DNA of 64,000 nt from Candidatus Poribacteria bacterium (GTDB lineage Bacteria; Poribacteria; WGA-4E; WGA-3G): the NCBI GenBank assembly GCA_022828145.1, contig JAJEJA010000030.1, positions 1 to 64,000 of the forward strand, read 5' to 3'. The notes below the pieces were generated by a model. It saw only the letters and a program-made list of their open reading frames with translations. It was not told the DNA's origin and did not search any database. The translations under genes were made by a program, and so were the position numbers. Shown here one piece after another: positions 38,801 through 48,652 of the stretch. Numbering within the stretch: the first letter of the stretch is position 1; each line of letters begins with the position of its first letter.

Positions 38801-41044
38801 CTACAATGCCCTGAAAATCAAAATTATTAACACTATCCCACCGATAACGACAAAGAGATAGGTTTGAATTGCTCCTGTTTGTATTCTACGTATTCTGCCA
38901 CCAGCTGCCCAGGTAACCTCAGCAACTCGGTTGACGATTCCATCCACCACACGTCTATCAAAATAGCCGATAATTGCGGCGAAGACCCTACGTGTTGCGA
39001 AACCTACACCGTTGACGATACCATCAATGACAGATAGATCAAAACGTGCAAAGAGTCGAGATTTCCAAACCGTGAGTGCAACTAATACGCCGTCGTAGAA
39101 TTCATCAAAATAGTACTTATGCCAGAATAGGTTGTAGACAGGACGGAAAGTCGTTGCGACAGATTCTGCCGAGAACCTTCGTCTATGGTAGAACAACCAA
39201 GACAGCAGTATACCTAAACCCGCAACAAAGATGGATAACGCCATAGCGATATTATGTGCTCGTTTGTAAATGTAATATGCAGCATCTGCTTTTTCACCGT
39301 TTTTTCCACCCACTTCATCAGCTGCTTGTGCCTCGGAAACACCGAAGAATGAGAAACCAAACTTTGCATCACCTGTTTTAGTATCAGGGGAAACGGAAGC
39401 ATGTTGCGGGGCATGAAGATGGGGTTGTTTAGGCGGTATTACATAATCTTTGTTAAACCAGATTGTATTAACAACGGGAAAACTCAAGACAGCCAATATA
39501 ATTAACGGTGCTGCCATCACCCACGGTGATTCGTGTGCCATGTTGTGCATCTCTTTGTTGCGGGGTTCACCGAAGAATGTCATAAAGATGAGTCTAAACA
39601 TGTAAAAGGCAGTGATAAACGCTGCGCAGAGTGCCAGTCCAAACAGAATGTAGTGATGTATAGAGTTCCATTCCATTGCGCGTCCAAGTACACCCGCTAA
39701 TATTTTATCCTTACTCCAGAAGCCTGAAAAGATGAACGGTACGCCAGAAATTGACAAGGTTGCGATGAGCATTGTAATAAAGGTGATCGGCATTTTCTGT
39801 CTGAGTCCACCCATATTCCGCATATCTTGATCCGGTGGGATTTCGGAACCGTGTTCGTGAACTAAATTTTCGTGTACTAAACTGAGGTCGTCGTGTTCAT
39901 GTGCTTCGTCATCCGCATGTGCTTCATCATGCCCATGGGTATGTTGACTGTGTGAATGCATTGCGTGGAAGGCATGGATAACACTGCCAGAACCGAGGAA
40001 CAGCAACGCTTTGAAAAAGGCATGCGTTGTAAGATGGAATAGTCCTGCAACATAACTTCCTGCACCAATTGCTAACATCATATAACCGAGTTGACTGACC
40101 GTAGAGTATGCCAACACGCGCTTAATGTCAAAACGGACGATAGCAATAGTAGCGGCGACGATTGCGGTAATCCCGCCAACATAAGCGATAACCAAAGATG
40201 AAGGAAATGTCAAGATTGGGAACATCCGAGCAGTGAGATATACGCCTGCAGCAACCATAGTCGCTGCGTGGATTAACGCACTGACAGGTGTTGGACCTTC
40301 CATCGCGTCTGGTAGCCACGTATGCAACGGTACTTGGGCAGATTTTCCAATCGCACCACAGAAGATGAGAATACCTGCTATTGAAAGCCAGACTATGTCT
40401 CCAGTGGCTAATTCTGCTGCTGCACGCGTAAAGATGCCATCTTGTGCACCATCAAATAGTGAAAATGTTTTGAATTTTGTGAATAACATCATCATGCCGA
40501 TGAACATGCCTATGTCACCGACGCGAGTTGTTAGGAATGCTTTCTTACACGCATTCGCAGCGGAATTCTTTTCAAACCAGAAACCGATGAGAAGATAGGA
40601 ACAGAGACCGACGAGTTCCCAACCGATATAGATACCGAGCAGGTTATCTGATACCACCAAGAATAGCATTGAAAAAGAAAAGAGCGATAGATAGGCGAAG
40701 AACCTTGGATAACGCGGGTCCCCATGCATATAACCTATTGAGAAGATATGCACAAGACTACTGACCAGTGTGACAACGATTAGCATTATCACAGTTACGC
40801 TGTCAAGGTAGAACCCCATTGAGATGGTGATTTCACCGATAGATATCCAATCAACTGCTAACGGTTCTGGTTCGGGGACGACATCCCGCAATAGAATGAA
40901 AGAGCAGATAAGTGCGATAAGCATTGCCGCCGTTGACAGCAGGTCTTGACGAGGAAAAGTCCGTTTTGCTATACCTGATAGCGCGAAGATCGCAAAGGCA
41001 ACAAGCGGTGCAAGTAAGATGATGCTAATTAAGGGAACGACCAT
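38801..41044 (-). CDS. nuoL: NADH-quinone oxidoreductase subunit L with histidine-rich insertion
   Basis: NuoL is the distal pump and carries the long lateral helix that runs along the membrane arm. The 747-aa length exceeds the usual ~610-670. The core is intact (VPLHTWLPDAMEGPTPVSALIHAATMVAAG, DIKRVLAYSTVSQLGYMML, HAFFKALLFLGSGSVIHA). Directly after the last of these, residues ~355-400 form an insertion with about twenty His, Asp and Glu residues (HSHSQHTHGHDEAHADDEAH and on). A second, less ordered insertion lies near 540-590. The C-terminus has the lateral-helix region. Confidence 0.95.
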   Translation of the reverse strand: MVVPLISIILLAPLVAFAIFALSGIAKRTFPRQDLLSTAAMLIALICSFILLRDVVPEPEPLAVDWISIGEITISMGFYLDSVTVIMLIVVTLVSSLVHIFSIGYMHGDPRYPRFFAYLSLFSFSMLFLVVSDNLLGIYIGWELVGLCSYLLIGFWFEKNSAANACKKAFLTTRVGDIGMFIGMMMLFTKFKTFSLFDGAQDGIFTRAAAELATGDIVWLSIAGILIFCGAIGKSAQVPLHTWLPDAMEGPTPVSALIHAATMVAAGVYLTARMFPILTFPSSLVIAYVGGITAIVAATIAIVRFDIKRVLAYSTVSQLGYMMLAIGAGSYVAGLFHLTTHAFFKALLFLGSGSVIHAFHAMHSHSQHTHGHDEAHADDEAHEHDDLSLVHENLVHEHGSEIPPDQDMRNMGGLRQKMPITFITMLIATLSISGVPFIFSGFWSKDKILAGVLGRAMEWNSIHHYILFGLALCAAFITAFYMFRLIFMTFFGEPRNKEMHNMAHESPWVMAAPLIILAVLSFPVVNTIWFNKDYVIPPKQPHLHAPQHASVSPDTKTGDAKFGFSFFGVSEAQAADEVGGKNGEKADAAYYIYKRAHNIAMALSIFVAGLGILLSWLFYHRRRFSAESVATTFRPVYNLFWHKYYFDEFYDGVLVALTVWKSRLFARFDLSVIDGIVNGVGFATRRVFAAIIGYFDRRVVDGIVNRVAEVTWAAGGRIRRIQTGAIQTYLFVVIGGIVLIILIFRAL

Positions 41045-41056
41045 ACTATTATGTTA

Positions 41057-41374
41057 TTAACCTTTCAAGGTATCCACTTCATCTGGACGTATGCTACCGA
41101 ATTCACGGTAGATTGCGAGAATAATTGCAAGAAACACGGCTGCTTCGGCTGCAGCAAGCACAATACCGAAGATGGCGATTATCTGTCCATCAATGTTATT
41201 TGGGTTGTCTGGTATTGAAACAAAGCGAGAAAATGCTACGAAATTCAGATTACAAGAATTAAGAATAAGTTCAATCCCCATCAAAATGCTGATGGCGTTT
41301 TTGCGGGTTAGCACTGCAAATATACCGAGTGAGAATAGAATTGCACTGATGACCAGATAGTGTTGTAACGTCAT
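41057..41374 (-). CDS. nuoK: NADH-quinone oxidoreductase subunit K
   Basis: The 105-aa three-helix subunit has LTRKNAISILMGIELILNSCNLNFVAFSR with the conserved membrane glutamate of the proton path and a second acidic residue in AAAEAAVFLAIILAIYR. Length is normal. It is 12 bases before nuoL. Confidence 0.95.
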   Translation of the reverse strand: MTLQHYLVISAILFSLGIFAVLTRKNAISILMGIELILNSCNLNFVAFSRFVSIPDNPNNIDGQIIAIFGIVLAAAEAAVFLAIILAIYREFGSIRPDEVDTLKG

Positions 41375-41402
41375 AATGTGTTATCCTACAGATACAATAG
41401 AA

Positions 41403-41924
41403 TTAGTCCCTAATTTCCTTTCGAGAAATGAGCGCAGCTCCGATTAATGCAACTAACAATAACACAGATGCCACTTCAAAAGGCAGCAAGAACTTCCCAT
41501 CCAGAATTAACTTACCGATACGTTCCGTTGTTGGTTGCAGTTGTGTTCCATCATCCGTTAGGTTTTCCCATTTGGGTGTATTGGCAATGACCGTCAGGAG
41601 CAACATCAGCAGTGCCAGCGAAATACCGCCACCTAACAGGAGCTGACCGCGCTGTATGTGGATACGCATCTCTAATCGTCCACTCGTCATCATAACACCG
41701 AAAAGGATAAGCACCAGTATACCACCGACATATACAATTACTTGTGTTGCGGCGAGGAAGTCTGCTTGTAGAAATACATAAAGACCAGCAACACCGAAAA
41801 GCGTAACCATTAACGCAAACGCTGCATGTACGATATTTCGAACACTGACCACAGCAAAAGCGGAAGCAATTGTTATCAGCGCAAATCCATAGAAAACAAA
41901 TGTTTTTAGCGATAATTCTTCCAT
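41403..41924 (-). CDS. nuoJ: NADH-quinone oxidoreductase subunit J
   Basis: The 173-aa five-helix subunit begins with FYGFALITIASAFAVVSVRNIVHAAFALM and contains DFLAATQVIVYVGGILVLILFGVMMT, the conserved helix with the pi-bulge linked to coupling. It lies between nuoI (21 bases) and nuoK (28 bases). Confidence 0.94.
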   Translation of the reverse strand: MEELSLKTFVFYGFALITIASAFAVVSVRNIVHAAFALMVTLFGVAGLYVFLQADFLAATQVIVYVGGILVLILFGVMMTSGRLEMRIHIQRGQLLLGGGISLALLMLLLTVIANTPKWENLTDDGTQLQPTTERIGKLILDGKFLLPFEVASVLLLVALIGAALISRKEIRD

Positions 41925-41945
41925 GTAAAGTTATCCTCGCTCCCT

Positions 41946-42668
41946 TTATGCTTCAACAACCTCTGTGTTTTCTGCATCGTCTTTTTTGTACATCTCCTGC
42001 TTGTCAAAATTGAAGATTAAATCTGTCCGATCAAAGCTTGAATACTCGATACCTTCAAGTGAATCCTTCATAACAAGACATTGTGTCGGACAAACCTCTG
42101 TACAGAGACCACAATACATACAGAGGGACATATCAATATCAAACTGGTCAAGATAGAACACAACGGGGTTTCGTGTAACGACGCGCGATACTTCCTCTGT
42201 AGAAAGGGTTTCGGTTCGGTTTTCATCTCCCGATGCTTCCAGACGATCAATGACTTCTTGTGGACCTAATCGGGTTGTGATATTTGTGATTGTCATTGCG
42301 TCCTCTGACATAATCTTTTTGTCGTCACCTTCAATAATACCGATGACTTCGCGTCCATCCTTGAGATGCACCACGTTCATGCTATCCCAGAGTTGTTCAC
42401 CTTTCGGAAGTTTGTCGCCTATAATCGTAATACAGTCCACAGGACAAATCAACTCACACTTCTTGCATCCGATGCAATCCTCTATCCTGTTGTAGAGTTG
42501 ACCACGATACCCTTTTGGTATTTCTCGGACGTTCTGTTTCTTCTCAAAATCGTGTTCGTAAGGGTATTGGTGCGTCACATTCGGTTCAAAGAACTGCCGA
42601 ATTGTGATACGCATCCCAACGAGGACGGTATAAACACCTTTGTATATGTTACGTATGTATTTGTCCAT
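41946..42668 (-). CDS. nuoI: NADH-quinone oxidoreductase subunit I with insertion between the two [4Fe-4S] motifs
   Basis: NuoI carries clusters N6a and N6b that pass electrons toward N2 in NuoB. The two ferredoxin motifs are CIGCKKCELICPVDC (~residue 67) and CMYCGLCTEVCPTQC (~184). In most NuoI proteins they are about 30-40 residues apart; here about 100 residues separate them, including an acidic stretch IIEGDDKKIMSEDAM. The 240-aa length is well above the usual ~160-180 for this reason. The N-terminal membrane-associated helix is present. It lies 15 bases after nuoH. Confidence 0.94.
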   Translation of the reverse strand: MDKYIRNIYKGVYTVLVGMRITIRQFFEPNVTHQYPYEHDFEKKQNVREIPKGYRGQLYNRIEDCIGCKKCELICPVDCITIIGDKLPKGEQLWDSMNVVHLKDGREVIGIIEGDDKKIMSEDAMTITNITTRLGPQEVIDRLEASGDENRTETLSTEEVSRVVTRNPVVFYLDQFDIDMSLCMYCGLCTEVCPTQCLVMKDSLEGIEYSSFDRTDLIFNFDKQEMYKKDDAENTEVVEA

Positions 42669-42683
42669 GATTCAATGTTCCTT

Positions 42684-43925
42684 TCATGCAGAACTGGTTT
42701 GCGGTTCAGGTCTTCGTGCAAGGTTTCTCCCTGCAACTGCGTATACTCCGATGAGACAGACATAAATAATCGCACAACTGATTCCCATACTCCATACATC
42801 ATCATCTTTAAAAATCAATCCCCAAATCCCAGTACCTAATATGTTAAAGAATGAGATCGGTATAAAATATTTCCAGCAGAGATTCATCAGTTGATCGACG
42901 CGTAGTCGTGGCAGTGTCCATCTCAACCACATCATAACAAAAACGAGTCCTAAAGTCTTGAGAACGAATCCGGGTAATCCGCCGAGAAAATCGTAACCTG
43001 GCAATATACCCTCGTATCCTCCGAGAAAAAGCGTCACACCAATGGCACTGACTGCAAACATATTCGCATATTCAGCGATGAAGAACAGCGCAAAACGCAT
43101 ACCGCTATATTCGGTATGGAATCCCGCGACGATTTCAGATTCCGCTTCCGGCAGATCAAATGGTGTTCGGTTCACTTCAGCAATAGCAGAAATAAAAAAG
43201 ACGAAGAATGCAATAAAGGTAAAAGGTGTACGAAAGATTAGCCAGGTGAAGATACCACCAGATTGATTTTCCACAATCTCACGCATTCCCAAACTTTCAA
43301 CCAACATGATCACTGTTAATATAGATAAACCGAGTGGAATTTCGTAACTTACAATCTGTGCCGCAGAACGTAAAGACCCCAAAAGCGACCACTTACTATT
43401 TGAGGACCAACCCGCCATAATCACACCCATCACTATCACGGAGGAGATCGCCATGATATAAAAGATACCGATATTAAAATCGCTCACCAAGATGTTTTGA
43501 CCAAACGGGATTGCAGCAAAGACTGCAAAAGAACAAGCAAACATGATATAGGGGGCAAGTCGGAAGAGCAGTTTATCCCCTTGCTGTGGAATAAAGTCTT
43601 CTTTGAAGATCAGCTTTATGCCGTCTGCTAACGTTTGTAACGTCCCCCAAGGACCGACACGCATAGGACCTGTCCGGTTTTGAAAACGTGCAGCGACTTT
43701 CCGTTCTGCCAAAACTAAAACCAATGGGAGTAACGGTACAACAGCAACAAAAATACCAGCACAAACTAACATCGCGAGGACAGTTCCTAACTCCATAGGA
43801 AAATCCGGAAAAATCGGGTTGATGACATTTCCCTTAATATATGACACCAAATTTCCGGTTTCTTCTTGTATATTTTCTTGTATATTAAAATTGTGAAAAA
43901 AACTTTCAGACAAAAAATCTGACAT
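42684..43925 (-). CDS. nuoH: NADH-quinone oxidoreductase subunit H
   Basis: NuoH forms the quinone chamber with NuoB and NuoD. The 413-aa protein has ERKVAARFQNRTGPMRVGPWGTLQTLADGIKL, the first-loop signature, and AEVNRTPFDLPEAESEIVAGFHTEYSGMRF, the acidic loop lining the chamber. It is extended by ~45 residues at the N-terminus before the first helix (SESFFHNFNIQENIQEE). An AAGGATG site precedes the ATG. Confidence 0.95.
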   Translation of the reverse strand: MSDFLSESFFHNFNIQENIQEETGNLVSYIKGNVINPIFPDFPMELGTVLAMLVCAGIFVAVVPLLPLVLVLAERKVAARFQNRTGPMRVGPWGTLQTLADGIKLIFKEDFIPQQGDKLLFRLAPYIMFACSFAVFAAIPFGQNILVSDFNIGIFYIMAISSVIVMGVIMAGWSSNSKWSLLGSLRSAAQIVSYEIPLGLSILTVIMLVESLGMREIVENQSGGIFTWLIFRTPFTFIAFFVFFISAIAEVNRTPFDLPEAESEIVAGFHTEYSGMRFALFFIAEYANMFAVSAIGVTLFLGGYEGILPGYDFLGGLPGFVLKTLGLVFVMMWLRWTLPRLRVDQLMNLCWKYFIPISFFNILGTGIWGLIFKDDDVWSMGISCAIIYVCLIGVYAVAGRNLARRPEPQTSSA

Positions 43926-43965
43926 TTAACATCCTTATATGGTAGATCTCCTATAACTGGATTAG

Positions 43966-45171
43966 TTATCGGTCTACCTCTCCCATCACAATATCAATAC
44001 TACCGATAATTGCGATAATATCTGCCACCATTAAACCTCTGCTCAATTCTTGTAAGGCACTCAATGCACTGAAACACGGAGAACGCCCTTTGACACGTAC
44101 CGGCTTCGGTGTCCCATCACTGACAATGTAAAATCCCAGTTCTCCCCGTGGTGCTTCACTCCGAAAATAGATTTCGCCTTTGGGGGGACGTACCGCTTTC
44201 ATATCAGCCATGACAGGCCCATCGGGTAGACCTTCTGCTAAGATCTGCCTGACGATGCACACGGATTGTCTCATTTCATCCATGCGTACTTTGTAGCGAC
44301 TCCAGCAATCTCCAACAACAGCACCTAACTCAGGAATATCTTTTGCTACAGGCACTTCATAATCAAACCGATCATAGATAGAATAGGGTTCGTCTCGTCT
44401 TAAATCCCAGTCAACACCAGAACCGCGTAAATTTGGACCGGTAGCACCGTAACTCAGTGCCATCTCTGCTGACATAACAGCGACTCCCATAGTCCGTTCA
44501 GAGAAAATGCTGTTTGATGTCAGTAGATCGTTATATTCGTCAATTTTTGGTTCAAAATAATCCAGAAATCCTTCTATTTCGTCTAAAAAATCTTGTTCAT
44601 CAATTGAACCAGGTTCCATTGGAATGATCTCTGAGACACCACCAATACGGATATAGTTATAGGTCAGACGTGCACCACATACCTTCTCAAAAAGCAGGAG
44701 TAGTCTTTCGCGATCTCGAAATGCGTAGAGAAACGGTGTAAATGCCCCAAGGTCCATCCCATACGTGCCGAAAGATAACAGATGACTGGCAATGCGATTC
44801 AATTCACAGATAAGCACACGCAGATACTCCGCACGTTCAGGAACAGCAAAATCCTTTTTCTCATCTGCTGCCATGAGTTTTTCAACAGCAAGACAGAATC
44901 CCCAATTCTGATTCATCGCTGCTACATAATCCATTCGATCGGTAAACGGTATAATTTGCGGATAAGAGAGATTCTCTGAATGTTTCTCAAAACAACGGTG
45001 TAGGTACCCGATATGTGGAATTGCCTCCCGTACAACTTCTCCATCCAATCTCAACTCAAGACGTAACACGCCGTGCGTGCTTGGGTGCTGGGGCCCCATG
45101 TTCACAACCATCTCGTCTGTGAACGGCTTAAGCTCTATCATCTTTGATTCTGTCTGTTGTGTTGTTTCCAT
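43966..45171 (-). CDS. nuoD: NADH-quinone oxidoreductase subunit D
   Basis: The 401-aa 49-kDa subunit forms the quinone pocket and derives from the hydrogenase large subunit. It has NMGPQHPSTHGVLRLELRLDGE with the quinone-binding histidine region, HIGYLHRCFEKHSE, and the conserved C-terminus DIVMGEVDR. It is not fused to NuoC; the two are separated by 49 bases. Confidence 0.96.
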   Translation of the reverse strand: METTQQTESKMIELKPFTDEMVVNMGPQHPSTHGVLRLELRLDGEVVREAIPHIGYLHRCFEKHSENLSYPQIIPFTDRMDYVAAMNQNWGFCLAVEKLMAADEKKDFAVPERAEYLRVLICELNRIASHLLSFGTYGMDLGAFTPFLYAFRDRERLLLLFEKVCGARLTYNYIRIGGVSEIIPMEPGSIDEQDFLDEIEGFLDYFEPKIDEYNDLLTSNSIFSERTMGVAVMSAEMALSYGATGPNLRGSGVDWDLRRDEPYSIYDRFDYEVPVAKDIPELGAVVGDCWSRYKVRMDEMRQSVCIVRQILAEGLPDGPVMADMKAVRPPKGEIYFRSEAPRGELGFYIVSDGTPKPVRVKGRSPCFSALSALQELSRGLMVADIIAIIGSIDIVMGEVDR

Positions 45172-45220
45172 AGTGTGATTTGAGATATGTATTATTTAGA
45201 ATATATATTGGTGTTATTAG

Positions 45221-45706
45221 TTAATACGGCACACGCATCCCACGGTAAAAGTCGGGTTCCTTGTAATCCTTTCGTAGTGGGTATCCTTCCCAATCATCTG
45301 GGAGTAAAATGCGGCGAAGATCAGCATGTCCTTCAAAGACGATGCCATATAGGTCATAAGCTTCGCGTTCGTGCCAGTCCGCAGTTTTCCAGATGTGTGC
45401 GACGGTTGGAAGGTGTGGGTCTGTTTTCGGTACGGATGTTTTCAACACAACACTATGGCGATGTTGCATCGCATATAAATGATAAACAACGGAGAATTCC
45501 TCCTCCTTCACACCCAAATCAAGGCCACTGAGACACATCAGAGAATCAAAAGCAAGGGATCCATTTTCTGAAAGATATTGACAGACTTCAGCAATCGCAG
45601 ACGGTGTAATATTGATGCTTGCGTCTCCAGCCAATTCTGTGTCAAGACCGAGTATTGAGTCCCCAAACTTATCGGATAGGTTCTTGTAAATTTCTTCTGG
45701 TGTCAC
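45221..45706 (-). CDS. nuoC: NADH-quinone oxidoreductase subunit C
   Basis: The 161-aa 30-kDa subunit has the family signature [38 protein letters not shown]. Its GTG start overlaps the nuoB stop in a 4-base GTGA, a sign of translational coupling. Confidence 0.94.
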   Translation of the reverse strand: MTPEEIYKNLSDKFGDSILGLDTELAGDASINITPSAIAEVCQYLSENGSLAFDSLMCLSGLDLGVKEEEFSVVYHLYAMQHRHSVVLKTSVPKTDPHLPTVAHIWKTADWHEREAYDLYGIVFEGHADLRRILLPDDWEGYPLRKDYKEPDFYRGMRVPY

Positions 45707-46359
45707 GTAGTTTCACTCCGGACTGTTTGTTCTGTAGCCTCAACGTTCGCACCTTCAGCAATCAGCACGTCTTCATCGGTTGCAGGTGTTTCTGTTTCTG
45801 CATTTGCTTTTTCATTTTTCTCGTGTTCGTACCATTCTGTCTTTGTAAATAGCCGTTTTAAGAAGGGAACATGTGTCCGCTTTGCGACGGTTTGGGTTTT
45901 TATTTTCTCTTGCAGCTTCAAAAGACCTTCAATTAAAGCTTCTGGTCGGGGAGGACAGCCCGGCACATAAACGTCAACCGGTATGATTCTGTCAACACCC
46001 TTTAGGACGTGGTATCCGTGCTGCCAATAGGGACCGCCGCTCGTTGCGCAGCTACCCATTGAGATGACATATTTCGGCTCAGGCATCTGTTCGTAGAGAC
46101 GCCTAATGCGTGTTGCCATTTTGAGCGTGACTGTCCCAGAGATAACCATCAGATCAGACTGGCGCGGCGTTGCACGCGGCACACCTGCTCCAAACCTATC
46201 TAAGTCATAGTTAGAAGCGGCGGCAGCCATAAACTCAATAGCACAGCAAGCAAGTCCGAATGTCATTGGCCACAGTGCAGAAGATCGTGCCCAGTTTGCT
46301 ACGGCATCAACGGATGTAACGATTAAGTTCTTGTCTAATTTGTCATCAATTATCATCAT
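45703..46359 (-). CDS. nuoB: NADH-quinone oxidoreductase subunit B
   Basis: NuoB binds cluster N2, the last donor to quinone. The four ligands are seen in [11 protein letters not shown] (adjacent cysteines), [10 protein letters not shown] and [33 protein letters not shown] is also intact. The 218-aa protein has a ~60-residue C-terminal tail rich in Glu, Ala and Thr beyond the core. It overlaps nuoA by 14 bases and nuoC by 4. Confidence 0.96.
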   Translation of the reverse strand: MMIIDDKLDKNLIVTSVDAVANWARSSALWPMTFGLACCAIEFMAAAASNYDLDRFGAGVPRATPRQSDLMVISGTVTLKMATRIRRLYEQMPEPKYVISMGSCATSGGPYWQHGYHVLKGVDRIIPVDVYVPGCPPRPEALIEGLLKLQEKIKTQTVAKRTHVPFLKRLFTKTEWYEHEKNEKANAETETPATDEDVLIAEGANVEATEQTVRSETT

Positions 46360-46756
46360 TTTCCTCCCTTTGGAAGGACTGTACTTCTAACTGTGTAGAA
46401 CGTATCCATTCCAGATCACCTTTTGCCCATACATAAGCAAGTCCTACTAACAAAATAGATATAAATACGAGCATTTCTACAAAAGCAAAAAGACCAAATT
46501 CACGAAAAACAACCGCCCACGGGAGCAGGAATACGACCTCTACATCAAAAATGAGGAAAATCAGAGCGATAACGTAAAAACGTGAGTTGAACTTTATCCT
46601 GGTATCGCCTATCGGGTCTTCCCCACATTCATAGGGAATATATTTTTCACCAGAGAACAACTTTGTATGTAGGAGACGTGAGACAGTAAGGTTGAGAACG
46701 ACGAATAGACAACCGACAATCAAAAAAATCAGTACATTCCCAAAATTTAAATGCAT
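46346..46756 (-). CDS. nuoA: NADH-quinone oxidoreductase subunit A
   Basis: The track begins at GTG 46828, but ATG 46756 follows an AGGTGAGG ribosome site and gives 136 aa, a normal NuoA. Three helices are present, with [44 protein letters not shown], the conserved loop and acidic helix next to NuoH. It is the first gene of the nuo operon. A promoter lies about 85 bases upstream of the ATG. Confidence 0.94.
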   Translation of the reverse strand: MHLNFGNVLIFLIVGCLFVVLNLTVSRLLHTKLFSGEKYIPYECGEDPIGDTRIKFNSRFYVIALIFLIFDVEVVFLLPWAVVFREFGLFAFVEMLVFISILLVGLAYVWAKGDLEWIRSTQLEVQSFQREENDDN

Positions 46757-46841
46757 CTTATCCTCACCTATCTCGTAAACAACGTTTCTTACAATAGTTT
46801 TTGGCAGTATGCGTCTGTTTTTCCTCACGTAAAGTCTATAA

Positions 46842-46871
46842 AGTATATCTTAAGTAGGAACGAATTTGCAA
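46842..46871 (-). promoter_or_regulatory. Sigma70-like promoter of the nuo operon
   Basis: On the minus strand TTGCAA (46871-46866), 18 bases, TATACT (46847-46842). It precedes the nuoA ATG by about 85 bases. Confidence 0.55.
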
Positions 46872-47035
46872 GGAAAAAAAGTGTTACTCACGTATTTCCG
46901 TTATCTATGGTAGAATACAGAATATATACATATTCCATTAAAGACCGATTTTTGTTGCAATACATCTAAAAGTCTGCAATAATTTCATTAGATGAAGATT
47001 AAGTTGTTAAACGGGTAATATAATCTTCCCAAACT

Positions 47036-47067
47036 CGGTAGGTGCGGTTTCCTAACCGAACCTACCG
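47036..47067. repeat. CGGTAGGTxCGGTT-tcct-AACCGAACCTACCG palindromic repeat
   Basis: The arms 47036-47049 and 47054-47067 pair with one mismatch around a TCCT loop. The core is identical to the hairpin at 17829-17850. It lies in the divergent gap between nuoA and the PHP gene. Confidence 0.85.
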
Positions 47068-47105
47068 GGGAGTACGTAAGTCCTGATAGGTTAAAGGAGT
47101 TTGAA

Positions 47106-47876
47106 ATGATTAAGTGTGATTATCATATCCATACACAACTTTCTGGATGTGCTAACAACGACTTGAGCATAGAAAAAATAATTCAGATTCAGCAACAAAA
47201 TGATATGAAAATCATCGGTATCACTGACCATGATTATAGTTATCAGTCAAAAGTGGAAAGGATACAAGCCGCGCAACAGACCATAAAAGAGGTTGACCCA
47301 TCAATTGAGGTGCACTTTGGTGTGGAGGCACAGATGCTGGAGTATCAAGCTACTTCAATCTCAATTCGACTGGCATCCTATTTTGATTACGTCTTGATGG
47401 CTCCTAATCATTACCATCTCCGAGGCGTTGCACAACCCAGAAATTTCCGTGATCCGCGCCGAGTAGCACTGCACGAAATATATATGTTTGAGGCAGCAAT
47501 TGCATGTCCAATTACAGATGCAGTCGTCCATCCATTTCTGCTGGCTCCAGATGTTTTTCAGTTTTCCCCAGAGGAACTGGCTGCCTTTGGTCAGGAGATG
47601 ATGCACAACATTGAACAGAAACGATTGATATATCAACTTGATCTGGCATCCCAACGCGGCATCGGAATAGAAATCAGTCCAAAAATGGTCCGATACAATC
47701 AACGCCACCTCATCGCGTTCTATCAACTCTGTTTAGAACGGGATGTGAAGTTGCTTATCGGGAGCGATGCACATAACGTAAAACAGTTGGATGAGATTTC
47801 GCTGCTTATACCAATTTTGGAAGAATTGGGTGTTGTAGATGGACAACTTTGGCATCCAAAGGACAGACTTCTTTAA
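47106..47876 (+). CDS. PHP-domain phosphoesterase/hydrolase
   Basis: The 256-aa protein has the metal-binding PHP motifs: H-x-H in CDYHIHTQLSG at the N-terminus, ITDHD (~residue 40), a glutamate in FGVEAQML, and IGSDAH near the C-terminus. These coordinate a trinuclear metal site. Family members include histidinol phosphatases and nucleotide phosphatases; this one has no his operon around it. An AAAGGAG ribosome site precedes the ATG. It is convergent with the lipoprotein gene, 5 bases apart. Confidence 0.87.
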   Translation: MIKCDYHIHTQLSGCANNDLSIEKIIQIQQQNDMKIIGITDHDYSYQSKVERIQAAQQTIKEVDPSIEVHFGVEAQMLEYQATSISIRLASYFDYVLMAPNHYHLRGVAQPRNFRDPRRVALHEIYMFEAAIACPITDAVVHPFLLAPDVFQFSPEELAAFGQEMMHNIEQKRLIYQLDLASQRGIGIEISPKMVRYNQRHLIAFYQLCLERDVKLLIGSDAHNVKQLDEISLLIPILEELGVVDGQLWHPKDRLL

Positions 47877-47881
47877 ATTAT

Positions 47882-48628
47882 TTAGTCTATGGTTAGAGAT
47901 ATGACATTGGATTCAAGAGTCGCTTTGCCTCTACGTGATTTGAGTGGTAGATAGATATCTTGCAGTTCGTCCTTATATTTCTCCTTTATAATATCAATTT
48001 GTCCTTGCGTATATTCAATTGCAGTCTTTTTTACTTCGGGAGTAAACTGTGGATTCGTATTATTCTGAATTCTCATTATTTCACGTTCTAACTCAATAAT
48101 TTGGGGATGTTGATCTTGCATGAACTCTTTGTATACCTCTAATTCCAACGTCAACTTTACTGTGTACTCACCCGCTCCGAGTTGATAATATGTCTGCAAA
48201 TTGTCTAAAGAAGCCTTCTGAGATGTCTCAGCTTTCATGTCTAATCCCTTAATACACCTGACAGATTTTCCCTCCTTATAGAGTGTCTTGAGCGTATTTC
48301 CTAACGGCATAATTTTTTTTGCCTTTATCACCTCACCGTTGCTATCTGTAACAGTCAACTGTTTGAATGCTCTGAGCGACGTTACAGTGGAAATTGGTAC
48401 AAGCAGATCGAACTTTCCATTTTGTACAGTCAGTTCAAGCGGGATTGCTTCTTCTGCCGAATACGATTCTTTGATTGTTGAAAGTTCAAGGGATGCGATT
48501 CCCTGAGACGCATCTGTTTCAACAGTCGCTGTTTCTGGTTCAGTAGTTTGTGTTGCAGATTTTTGACTCCCTAAACAGCCATAGATAAACGTCGTGAATA
48601 GTATTGAAAAAATAGCCATGTATCTCAT
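47882..48628 (-). CDS. Hypothetical lipoprotein
   Basis: The 248-aa protein has a lipoprotein signal peptide ending FIYGC, lipidated at about Cys18. After a Thr/Glu-rich linker comes a beta-rich domain (LELSTIKESYSAEEAIPLELTVQNG), similar in style to intracellular proteinase inhibitor or bacterial Ig-like domains. A charged helical stretch follows at ~165-220. Family not recognised. It lies 24 bases downstream of the enolase-superfamily gene on the same strand and may be cotranscribed. Confidence 0.7.
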   Translation of the reverse strand: MRYMAIFSILFTTFIYGCLGSQKSATQTTEPETATVETDASQGIASLELSTIKESYSAEEAIPLELTVQNGKFDLLVPISTVTSLRAFKQLTVTDSNGEVIKAKKIMPLGNTLKTLYKEGKSVRCIKGLDMKAETSQKASLDNLQTYYQLGAGEYTVKLTLELEVYKEFMQDQHPQIIELEREIMRIQNNTNPQFTPEVKKTAIEYTQGQIDIIKEKYKDELQDIYLPLKSRRGKATLESNVISLTID

Positions 48629-48652
48629 AAGTCTTGTTCCTCAATAGATTAT

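Noticed and set aside
42366-42839. 157-aa plus-strand ORF
   Set aside because: Antisense to nuoI and nuoH, which are certain genes.
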